Shown here piece by piece: positions 37,991 through 50,000 of a stretch of 64,000 nucleotides of DNA. The notes under the pieces are model-generated. The model made no database searches. It was not told where the DNA came from and was given only the letters and a program-made list of their open reading frames with translations. A program made the translations under genes and the position numbers. How positions within the stretch are numbered: the stretch's first letter is position 1; each line of letters begins with the position of its first letter. The DNA is taken from assembly GCF_003073045.1 (NCBI RefSeq), contig NC_037592.1, positions 13,048,007-13,112,006 on the forward strand, read 5' to 3'. The DNA is from Pomacea canaliculata. Lineage: Eukaryota; Mollusca; Gastropoda; Architaenioglossa; Ampullariidae.

Positions 37991-37999
37991 GCACACGTC

Positions 38000-39900
38000 T
38001 TTGACTGAAGCTTCTCATGCATCTGGCACCCGTTCTCTTCAATTTTACAGGTGTTATTGATGTTATATTCGCATGGCAGATTTCCTGAATTTCCAGAAAG
38101 AGACTGTAAAGATGTTTTATATTTGTATTATTATGTATTATGCTGAACGTGAGCCTTAATGTTGTATTTAATGGCACTAGGTATGACCTTTAAGCCTTTG
38201 CACTGATGATAATGAGTGGTACCAATCACTGTGATGCAAAATCTGCAAAAGTCTAGTAATTGTAAGGGATAGCAGTTATTATTACCTATTACCTAGTCAG
38301 TGTAAGTTAACGTAAAGCAAGGCTACTTACTGTTGCTGGTCCTGTCCTGCAGTCACTCCACCGACCTTCGCGTATCAAATAAAGCCAAACCAGTTTTCTT
38401 ATCAGGTCACAGTGGCATAGCCAAGCTCTCTACAATCACCACGCACCAGGCACAATTTATTGCTCATAAGCTTGGAGTTGAATGTAGAAGGAAGACGGGT
38501 TTTTACAATCTTTCTTATACTTATAATTGAGGGAGTGGGTAAAATGTTTGAGCTGCAAAATGCAGTTATCGGTTTTTATTTACATGTGTCGACAACATAT
38601 ACAAGGACTTTTAATATTCTTTTTTTAACCATTGTGTTATCTAAACTATATATAAATTGAATATGTTTTTCAACGTTTCTCAAGATTACCCAATTATTTC
38701 ACAGTACTGTTAAAAATACAAAGTTTTGATCTACTGGTCATCACACAACAAAAGTAGTTTTTTGAAAAGTTTCATCTGTATTAATGACGTATTTGGCCGT
38801 TCATAATATTTTGATGTTTGTGGTCATAAACAAAAAACAAATGAGTTTTTGTTCTTGTCCCCACCCTGGCAAAGTCAGTGCTCTAGGCTACAGTGAAATG
38901 CGAACATCTAGAGAAAAGATGTGATTTACAGGCTAACCTCGAACTTTGTTATCGCGTGACTGATTAATTTACCTTATCAACACCTTCGCCCTCATACTGA
39001 TATCTCACTGAAACGAAAAAAAAAAAAGACCCAGCAGTTTCTACTGTCGGGTGTGTGTGTGTTTTAAATTCGACTACAAAATTTTTTAAAGGCAATAGAA
39101 AAAAAGAATAAAGCGAATAAAGTATTTTGATTTGGTTCTTTTCCAAAAGATTTTTTTGGACTTGTCAGTGGGACGGCTGCACGATATTTGGAGAAACCTC
39201 CAAGGATAAAGTCGTGGAAATGAATCAATTGCCTGTACTGAATACAATATTCTCTTTTTTTTTTTAAATAGTGGAATATAGGCGTATTGAACATGTGAAT
39301 CACAGACTGCTAATTTTATTGTACATATTTCCTCAAAACTGTTTCCATAAACCCCTCCAGGTCATGATGATAAAAACTGTGTCCTTAAAGATTATCATAC
39401 ACCCACTGATAACTCAGTGCAGGTTGAACTGACCGTAACAAGAACAAAAACTAGTGATAAGAGCTGCTCATAAATCTTGTTACTCATTCCGAAATTGAAT
39501 TGCCTAGTGTTTGAAGGAACATATATTACGTTATCTTTACACTTTAGAAACTGCGGTCGATACAAATACTTGGAGATTTGAGAGATCGTGTGTAAACATG
39601 CTCACAATTTGACTGATTAATGACTAGAGTGACTGTCTCTTACAGCGTAGACAGGGACTAAAAATAGCTTTCATGCCAACACACGCTACGATACACACAT
39701 ACATACCCATGGGCATGATCCCTGGTCTTTTTATGTATCTGTCAAAGACTCAGTTCAGGCAGCCAATGCTTGGCCATTCCCAGGTATGTTCCGTGATCTC
39801 AGATCTTGAAACCGAATAAAACGGATCTTTTTTTTTTTTTTTTCATAAAAGCCGTCTTTCTGCGTTGTAGGACCACGTTACTTTTTTGAAGATTTACTTT
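38000..39900. other. Spacer, no recognisable gene
   Basis: Short frames on both strands, none with splice context or a recognisable domain. Confidence 0.4.
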
Positions 39901-39904
39901 GAGT

Positions 39905-39988
39905 GTTTTGCTTTGTTTTGTTTTGTTTTGTTTTGTTTTGTTTTGTTTTGTTTTGCTTTGTTTGTTTTGTTTTGTTTTGTTTTGTTTT
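39905..39988. repeat. (TTTTG)n microsatellite
   Basis: About 16 units of a TTTTG pentanucleotide, with minor interruptions. Confidence 0.95.
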
Positions 39989-39989
39989 G

Positions 39990-41035
39990 GTGAACGACGA
40001 TCGGGTGACTCATAAAACACTATTTGTCTTTGTTTCCTTCATCAACTGCAGAAAGGATTTCGATTCTCTCTAAAACAGACAGTGACGATCTGTTGCTCTC
40101 TCATAGTAAAGAAGAAACAAGATATTAATGAATATTATTTTATCATAATAGGCATTTTATCATGGTCAGTGTACCACTCTTGTACACAAAAAACCTGCAA
40201 ATACAACAATAGAGACACTTTATATTTGACCCTTGGCTATGACTTAGGTTGTCATGCGAGCTGTGAGACTGTCAGCTCTAACGCCGAGTGAAGACACCTT
40301 TATTAATTTCCACTCTCACCTGTATCTTACCTGCTGTGTTGGTTGACTTTTTCACGTCGTGCAGCAGAACATCAATTAAGGTGTTCTAAGTCTTCATTTT
40401 GGACTATGGACTATGAGGTGTTTCCCAACAACATACTGAGGAGATGTTGATATTTTCTAAGGTGTTTTGGTCAAATTACTCTCCAGAAATGCACGAATCC
40501 CCGCCAGTCGTGTTGGAGAGCACAGTGTTCAAAGATTTACAACGCTGTTAGCCCTGACAACGCTGTGTGTGTGTCTACCAACAGCGGAGTGAGACTGAGC
40601 CGAGAACTGGTGATAAAACAGACTTAGAGGACAACAAGTGTGACAACAAGCAACAAGTGCTCTGCCCTCCACACAAGCTGTACTGGATAGTCTAGAAACA
40701 AACATGGCAAAGAGGATTGAAACTGTAATCCCGCTGGAGGTTGGCGGTGACATCGACTGGAAACTACACGATGTGGGCGAGTGTATCAATCAATCAAATC
40801 AAGTAGCGATAAGCATGAGGCTGACGAGATAGCTGACCAATAAAAACAAAAACTAAACAATAAAAATAATGGCTGAAATTAATATTGAGCAGGACAGTTG
40901 ATGGGTTCTCTCTATACTGTCGATGTTCCAGTAAATACTTCATTTACAAAACAGACGACCTTTTCGGTGCAAGATTGATCATTCTCCACAAACGACTTGG
41001 CTATAACAAACAACACAATATTATTTCGTTTAGAG
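39990..41035. other. Spacer, no supported gene
   Basis: A short ATG frame of about 42 codons starts near 40704 (MAKRIETVIPLEVGGDIDWK) but has no splice context or known match. I leave it uncalled. Confidence 0.35.
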
Positions 41036-41110
41036 CAGGGGTGGGAAACATTTTTCTTCCAAGAACCATTTTGGTATTTGTAAAATCATTAGTAGACCGT
41101 GCGAAATTAT
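41036..41110. mobile_element. Possible hAT-type terminus
   Basis: CAGGGGTGGGAAACATTTTT followed by CCAAGAACCATTTTGG resembles the end of non-autonomous hAT elements. I could not find the opposite end, so this is weak. Confidence 0.3.
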
Positions 41111-43176
41111 CTACCTAAAACTTAGCCTGCTCTGATTGCTCAAACTTGTATTGTCAGAGTTACCATAATCTACTTATTTGAAAGAATGTTGAAGTACATA
41201 GAAAAAGTATCCACACAAATCTATGTGCTTACACATGCACAACTAAATAATACTCATACTTCTAAACGAATTTTAAGCAGCCAAAGCTTTTATTTCATTT
41301 GCTCACTTACAAAAGCTGTTCACACTTGCTCCACATATGGCGGTCAAGAACATTGTTAGCGACATAACAAAGGGCGAAGTACATCAGCGCGTTATCAGCT
41401 GTGGGAGTGCGCATGTCACAGCCGTCCTCGCCTCACGCTACGAGAGCTGTTGGGCAAATATAGATACTCTTTGATATCTTTTCAACACGAACATACGGAG
41501 TTTGTGAACAGCATTTGTAGAGTACAATCACATACACCATGTTTGACAAAAACCCGTCTTATTTTAATGTGAAATATAACTACGATCTTAGCAACGCGAT
41601 GGATGTACAGTCGCCAAAGATCAGGTAGGTGTGTAATATGGTCAGTAGTGTGTATAATATTGTTAGTGACTATCAATATGGTCAGTATTGTACAGAGTAT
41701 TGTCAGTGGGGGGTTAATATGCTTTGTATTGCGTAGCAGTTCTACAAACATAAAGCTAGTAATAACGGTAACTAAAAACTCTCATCATACAGCTTGGCCC
41801 GAATAGTCAAGCACCCTCTTCTACAGGGGAGCTGCATGGTAGACATGGTAATGGTGGCGGGTGAAGATTTCCAGACAGGTTGGAACAGGTACCTTATTTT
41901 TGGCAGAAGGTTGTGTTGTCTTCTGTACACAAGGAGCAATGGAGGCCCTGTGTCTATACACCACAGTTATATGTACAGAGTGGCTATATAACTGACCATA
42001 CAAGTTCCTTGCATACGCTGTATAATACGTCGCCATACATTGCAATTACTTGTACGGATAGCTGTATACATTACCATACATCAGAAGTGTGCAGAATGAC
42101 TCTTTGAGTCACAACACATCTCAGTTACCTCTACAGACTGATATACACATGTAGACGCTTGTAATAGTTGAATATAAAAAATATTTTGTGGTAAACGTTT
42201 TAGTAGTTAACTGGAAAAAATCGTCTGCCAGCAGTCCAGGGATATTAGTTCGTGATCAGTCGATGTGCAATTCACATGTGATCTTCGCTCATATCTAGTA
42301 CTGCCCTTTGCACAGAGTGATATCTTCTTCTGTGACTTAGTCAAGCTCGCGTATGTCTTGCTTTATCTAACTTTCAGTTATCCGAGACTAAGCTTTGTCG
42401 TTTTTCATCATTAGTTCGGATTTATTGTCAAGATTGCAGAATATTAGCATCGTAACTCATTTCAGTCCCAATCCCACCATGTATTCTTCCCAGTTTAAAT
42501 GCAAATATTTTTCAAGTTTCGGTGTACATTGAAACACAAATTATATTTTGAAAGTTACGATATTAACTTACAGACAATATTGAGATGGAATAGGCCAGTA
42601 CAGCTCACAATCAAAGAAAAAAAGGCAAAACAAGATGACGTGCAGGGTATACAGTTATCGACATTACTGTTTATTGTTGTCACTACAGTAACTCCTTACC
42701 AAACATTAGCGTTGTTATTTCCTGTTGGTGAGTTTGACTATGCACTGTGCAGTACTTGGCCTTCAGTCGAGTGGAAACTCCGAGGTCAGAGAACTGGACC
42801 TTCGTTGTTAAATTTTACCATCTGAGAGAACAACTCACCCTAGTACGCTAGATTAGGGAAGAGAGAAACAAGAGTAACTCTTGATTGCATGTACTATTCT
42901 TTAGTTCAATACTGTGACCGACAAAGATATTTTCTTTGACACTATTCAGAGTCTCCAATGTCATTTCGACTTCGTTCAGTTGCTGAATTGTATGCGTATC
43001 ACAGCTTCGGAAAAGTACGATAACACTGGGCACTGAGTTTCATGTTTAAACAAGATGGCCTGACTCGCCACGCGATATTTCTTTGTCTCCCGATTAAGAG
43101 CAGCAAGCTCTGTCTTCTCTGTGGTTAGATTAACAGCAGTATGGTCTGTCCCCCCTTATATGGGTTACTTTATTTA
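41111..43176. other. Spacer, no recognisable gene
   Basis: Includes loosely repeated AATATGGTCAGTATTGT-like units at 41630-41715. The 108-codon frame at 42499-42825 has no recognisable domain. Confidence 0.4.
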
Positions 43177-43800
43177 CAGGGTGTCCAAAATGTCTGTGCA
43201 CTATTTGAAATAGCTGTAACTGTGTAAGTATAAGTGATATAAATAACTTGTTAAGAGAATTCGAAAAGCTGGTGATTTAGTTTGTTTTGCTTTTAAAATT
43301 CCTTTTAATTTAACTTAAAAGTTACTTATTTTTTCAGAATCAGAATGTGCCATGGCTTCAATAGAGGAGAAGTAATTTTTGAAGGGCGTGTTGTTAATGG
43401 TGACATCAGTTGGTGTCGCAAGATTTCCTTATTGCTAAACTTGGTCTATTAAGACTGATAGAAAATACAGTATTTCAACTCGATGGTGCTCCCTATCACT
43501 TTGCTTTCCATGTTAGGCAGTTTCTACATGAGAAATTCCCTAACAGGTGGATTGGAAGAGGTGAACTTTTTCCGAATTTGGCATCTCCCAATTCCCCATG
43601 TTTGACTCTACTGAAATTTTGTTGTGGAGATGTGGAAAACTAATGTTTATTAATTAAAACCTCTATCTTTAGAAGACTTACAGCATAGGATAATTGATGT
43701 GATTGCTGGTATTACTGAAAAGTAGCTTCAAAATGTTTAATGAGAACTAAATAATCGTACTACGCTTTGTGTTAATAATGGTGGACATCTTGAAACATAA
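43177..43800 (+). mobile_element. Decayed Tc1-mariner-type (IS630) transposon
   Basis: Starts at a TA with CAGGGTGTCCAAAATGTCTG, typical of this group of ends. Inside, 43473-43560 encodes FQLDGAPYHFAFHVRQFLHE and KFPNRWIGRG. This matches the FQQDGAPPH...FP.RWIGR block holding the second catalytic Asp of these transposases. The frame near 43760-43800 ends NNGGHLET, as their C-termini do. Stops lie between. The N-terminal two thirds are missing and no right inverted repeat is visible. Confidence 0.75.
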
Positions 43801-44200
43801 CAAACAATATAGATTAAATATTGAGTCTTTCTATTCCTTTTTACATTTTTTTCATCACAGATACTTACAAAGTTACAATTGTTTTATAACTGAACACTGA
43901 CCTTACATAAACATGTCTTTAAAAATGCTAATCGAGGTGCTTGTTTGATTTGTCACTTCATGCGAGTCAAGCGTATTCATGCACGACCTTAGTGTTGTAA
44001 GACATGTGTCACCATAATACTGGGAGAAGTCTATGTCAGTAGTCAACAAAGATTTGCATCAATTATTTCTTACACTGGTAACAAAGTTCCAGTTTCCAGT
44101 TTCTCGCTGTAGATAACTGTACATTCATGCTGTATATTGCACACATATACACCTTCTGATTATACATTTTTAGTCCACATAATTTGTCTCATGAGCACCC
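43801..44200. other. Spacer edge, no gene seen
   Basis: No coding sequence is visible up to the beginning of the right palindrome arm. Confidence 0.4.
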
Positions 44201-44345
44201 ACTGTGTAAATAACATTACTGTTGTGAATGTTTCGTAGTTTCCATTTGTGAAACAACCAACACAGAGTGAAGCGAAGATTGTTTCTTGTCCTGACTAACA
44301 ACCCAGACTGCCCTTGGTCTTGTTCAGAGGAGATCACTGCCAACC

Positions 44346-46920
44346 ATGCCTGGTCATCCACAACCAGCTACAGCACAGGTGAGACTGTGAGGATCGTGAT
44401 GAACGACGCCCTGAGCCTCGCGTTGACATTGTACGGGTGGGATAAATTTGAGAAGGTTACAAAGAAAAGGGTTTTAGGTGCAGTTTCATGTCAATAATAG
44501 AAATATACTTAATTGTATAATTTAAACAATCGCAAACTAAATGACACTCAAGGAACAATGTTGTTGCGATTTTTATCAGCTCGATAAAATTCAAATGATC
44601 ATCATCTATTTTTACTCGCAATCATCCATTGTGTTGTTCTCATTAATATATGTCTTTAATATGCAAGCATATCAAATGTGTTCTTCATCATCATCATCAT
44701 CATCATCATCATCTACTCTGTTATAAATATAAATATTTTAGGGAAAGCACCGTGAGAAAGGAGGTGAAAGAGAAAGTCCTAAAGGCGGTGGCCGGGTCAA
44801 AGTTTACCTACACTCTGTAACTGATGAACAGGCTTTACTGCTTACAGATACTGGTGAGACGAATTTTTAAAATACTTCAATCTTTCAGGAATTTTACATG
44901 AAAGTAGGATAAAAAATCAGCGAGACGACTAGTTTAGATGTTAAGATTTTGATAAATACAGGCGTTACACAAATGATTAGCCATATGAATGTCAGCGTAT
45001 TTACTATTAATATCTTCAAAAGAAATTAAAAATTGTAAAGGTAATGGTGTAAGTATTCAGCATTAATCATCAATCTTTTTACAGGAAATGCAAGTCCCCT
45101 TGAAGAAATAAGAAAGATGTCAGGCGCTTGCGTAGACTTCGACTCTAAACCATCACCTGTGCCAGGTATAAAGATTATCATCATACGCGGTGTTCCTTCT
45201 CAAATTAATATGGCGGTGGATCTCATCAGTCAGAAGATTGGTTTTGAGGTTTGTTTCTTTATTTATTTTTGTCAATTAAATAGCAATCTTAATGAAGTGG
45301 TAAAGAAATTTGTCAGGAAAAAATGAAATTAAACAACTTAAAGTTAAAACAGTTATATGCATATTTTAACCACCTTGACTTCTAATACAGATACCATTAT
45401 CAGACCAGGCCCAGACATTCTGGCTACAGTGGGTTGAGGCCGCCTTCCCTGATCTCGACTCTCGCGCCTACTTCCTGCCTCCTGTCCACGTCAACCGCGT
45501 GCCCATGGTCAAGCAGCTGACCCATGCTATGGAAGTTCTGGTCCTTCAGTCAGCTCCTGAGCAGGCTGGTCAGTCCAACCAGTCTGCGACCAATACATTC
45601 ACTTCTCAGCCTCCTCGCGTGTATGACAGTGACGTCAGAGATGATGCAGCTACGAAGCGCGTCCTTTGTTGTCTGGACAGACTGTGTGAACATAACAAAG
45701 AAGTTATGGTTGGAATGACTCAGCTTTCGTTCGGCCAGTACCTGGGAACCTTGTTATGCCGCTGCGGCTGCCCAGCTCCCCGACCTGCCAACCTTCCTCC
45801 TGCTCTCCCTCAGAAATGGAAACAGGGCGACTTTGATGTGCTTCTTATTCACCGACATTACGGCTTTGTCGTTTGTGAAATAAAGGTCTTTGGAGACAAC
45901 ACACAGACTCTAAATATATTACAGCAGGATATAGACAATATTACTAGAAAGAAAACGAAAGACGCCGTTTCACAGCTGGACAAGGCGGAGACCATGTTGT
46001 CTCACCTGGTGTCTGACATCGCTCCCGGTCTGCAAATTACTAAGACTATCGCCTTCCCCAACCTCACGACTGGCCAAGTCCAGCAGGCCATCTCAGACGA
46101 CACCCAGCTAACTCAGGTTTCACAACCCTTCTTGATACACTTGAACATAAAGCAAAATCACGTTTACACGATATAATTCTTTATCTTACACATTTGTAGA
46201 GTATTTTTATAAAAGAAAAATAAAAGATATGAAGTTAAAGTATTTGGCTGTGTATGTTTTCTTAATCTTGATGAATAATAAATGTGTTTAGTTAGCAAAC
46301 AAGTCTTACATTGGACTTAGTTCAGCGGTGAAAATGCACAGCCTTACCTTCAAAAGCCCTTACTGACTTCTACACTTGGCACTTGTATGCACATACTTAT
46401 GAAAACTTTCAAAATAGAAAGTTCTTATTTCTTTTTTGAAAACATTTTTGCATCCTATTATCACACTAATGTTCTGATAATTTAAAATGTGCTTGATGTT
46501 TTATGCTAATAACGCTCAGTTCACTACAAATAATTCTTGCCTCCTGAAAACACCTTTTTTATTTGGCTTTACATCACTCCGTTTTTTTCAGGACCTGTGT
46601 CGATGTCTGGGAACAACAGATCCTTCCAACATCCTAGGTCTGTGTCTGTGCTCTGATCAGTTATCTGACCCCAAGACACCATGTGACGTCAGTAGTCACG
46701 TGCTGAGGGAACTCGGACACTGGTGGCAGCGACGTGTGGCTGGGGCTGGACCTGACAGTCTCATGAATTCACAGGTGTACAAGAGTCTGGTAGCCAGGTC
46801 AGTCCTTGTTGGCTGTGGTGTTTGCTATGATGAAAAATAAAAATTTTGAGTATCTGTTAGCAAAGTAAGATAGTAGTGGTTGAATCAATATATTTTGATG
46901 ACGACGACGACGACGACGAC

Positions 46921-47001
<81 letters not shown>

Positions 47002-50000
47002 ACAGTCTTACAGCAAAGACCAGGACACAAGGAGAAACGATTGTGAAGATGTCTCCCTACTTTTAGCCCCACACGACAATTCGCTAACCCCCTACTTCGC
47101 GGAATTACCTTGACACATATCAATATGATGACCTTGGTGCTTGCAAATGTGACATAAACGTGAAGGTACCACAAGCGAGAGACAGTTTTTGATGGATCAG
47201 AGAAATATATAGACAACTGGTAAAAAGAAGACAGCAATGATGAAAAGAAAACAAACAAGGGAAGGTTGGCGAAAGAGAAGATTAAAAAGCAGAAGGAAAA
47301 GGGCAAGTGAGGACATAATTTATTTAGCGAAAGTGTTTGTAGTAGTGCAAGCTGAGTCAGCTTTCTGCAATCCTGTGTTTAGGTAATTAATGCCGCTAAT
47401 GATGAGGAAGATGACGGGAAAGGCAACAACGACGGTGTTTATTACTGGACTAATGTTTCCAACAACAGGACAGGAATATGGTACCTATACCAACTATTGC
47501 TTTGGAAGAAGACCAATATGGAGTGTCACATAGGGCAGCTGCGACCATCAGCACAGCAACATTGGTGGACGAACACATTATTAGCTTGGATGACCGCATC
47601 AATACTGTCCATCATCACAAAGTATGGAGGGCTCGACTACAAGTAGACAAGTCAACAAGGAAACACATATAAACAATGAAGAGGAAATCATGGCAACATT
47701 TTTGATGGCCGAAAAGCCGTGACACTGGTGAGAGAGACAAGGGGAGACAAGTGGTATGATATCAAATAAATAAAAATTTAAATAAAAATTAAAAAACACT
47801 ATGTGTGTATATAATAACTGTGGCAGGTCTCGTACTGTCTCGTGTACAACGGCGTCTTGTGTGTGTGTGTGACGTCTTTTGTGCGTCATTTATTCCAAGT
47901 CATTTGAAGAATATAAAAGAAAAGCAGTTGTTCTAAAAATAGCCGAGTGAGCTGGGGGGGAAGGGGGTGAGAAATACAACGGTCTTCTCCTCCATCTTCT
48001 GTATGACTCTCTCAGTGACAATCCTCTGAACTTGTGTTTCTTCCACACATCTCTTCATCGTCATCGTCATCGTCATCTGCGGGACTCGTCGTGCGTTGTG
48101 TATGTGATACTTCGTGTGTTGCGTGTGTGTGTGTGTATGTGTGCGCCATCAACGGAGGAGCTCACAAGGGAACCCCCTCTCACAAAGCACCTCTCAGATG
48201 AAGAACTCAACAGCTTGTCACTCAGCCCTTCATCAGTCAGATACCTTGCCACTCTCAGGGAGTCGAATGTTTGTGTCAGGACAGTGAGTGAGGTATCACA
48301 ATCATTCTATGGGATGGATGCAAGGGATGGTCACAGTCGAGTTGTCATTAAGTCAAGAGACTTTATGCTTTATATCACACTAAGCAAGATTTTCATTTAT
48401 TGGAGATTGTACAAAACCCGAGGCGTGCCTCCGTTACAATTCATTGGATGATGCTGCACCCCACTGTACATTACATATTAATCATGGTCCATTTACTACA
48501 ATTACATATATTTCCCGTTCTCCATTTCTTGTTTTACAATACAGTATTACAATATCCCATTTATTTCGGCGTGATATTGTGTCAGTATCGAGAAGCCTCA
48601 CAATATTATTTGCACGAGTCCTCGCATCCCACTAACGCCGGCTCTGCATTTCCCTAAACGGAGGCGAGCACAGTGGGGGTTTTTTTTTTCAAGATGTAAA
48701 GGACAAGAGTCATTGAGGCAGTGTGACAGAGAAAACCACAACAATCAGGAAGTCGTAGAAATGATCACTGATTGGAACACAAAGTAGCGCAGAGAGGAGA
48801 CGGTGGAGACAGTAACAAGAGCAAACTGACTTGTGGGGATGGTAGAGGGACACAAGCTCAGAGTGGGGCGAAGGCCGTCAACAGCAACACAACACAGTCA
48901 GTTGATCGTGAATCGCATGCGAGATGGAGCTGGCAGCCATTGCAAATTGTGTAGAAGAGGTGTGACTATCGCCTGTACAATCCGAAGATCGACAGAAGCT
49001 AGTTGATAGAAGCAGCAGAAAGGAGATGTCTTATGCGACTTATCATGACAAAAACTTAAGCTAAAAATGATATCAGATTTTAATCTTTCCATTTTTTCTG
49101 CTGAAGGGGTTCAATATCTTAATTGACCTGTCTCAAAAGGCTTTACATGTTTCCTAAAAAACGTTTTACGTGATTTTATCAAAATTACATGCTTTGTACA
49201 TTGGCTATGTTACAAACATAAATTGTTTTTGCTCGTTAATTCAGTGCCATTAATGGATGTTTATCGTTTTCTAAAAAATGTTTTCATTTTGAGTTAACTA
49301 AAAAGTAATACAGCTTTCAAATGTCATTATTTAGGTACAAACGATAAACGTTTAGAATAAAAAATAATAAAAAAGGTTCAGGATGTGAATGATAATGCAT
49401 TTATATTTTCTTCTTGATAAAACGATTTAAACAGGTTTTGTGGTCCGGCGACATCAGTGACTGTGCCATGTACATGTCCTCCACGTGTGAGTGTCAAGAC
49501 CCTGGGTCAGGCCGTGTGGTGGACAGGACAGTGCTACACTGCTGTCATCACACTCTTCCCGGAGCAAGTTCACCTGCTATACACGGCGCCTCCCACACTC
49601 TTTGTCACCGGACCGCCCGGTACAGGTAAAACTGTGGTGCTGCTGCTGATGGCCATACAGTGGCTGCTTGGTGGTCACCCCGTCTACGTTGTCAGTACGT
49701 GTTGGGGGAGTCGTGCAGCGAGCTTCAAGATGTATCACCTGTTGCTGCAGATAGTAAACACACAACAGTCAGCAGGTGTCTCACGTGGTCAGCCTCACCT
49801 CCTGCAGTATGACCTTAGTGATGGTGAAGACGTGGAGAAGGCCGTCAACGACTTGTCACAGGCGGCGAGCGGAGGGTCGTTGTACGTCATCGCTGATGAA
49901 GCGGGCTCGGACGTAGGGTCAGTGGTACTCATGTCATGTGATTGTAGAAATGTCTAGAACCACCACACTATCGGGACAGACAGACTAGAACACTAGCACT

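Noticed and set aside
40704..40832. 42-codon plus-strand ATG frame (MAKRIETVIPLEVGG...)
   Set aside because: Looks mildly protein-like but has no upstream or downstream exon, no homolog I recognise and no duplicate.
46857..47306. 149-codon minus-strand frame with a long poly-Ser run
   Set aside because: Produced by the GAT/GAC microsatellite at 46898-46999; the flanking parts show no domain.
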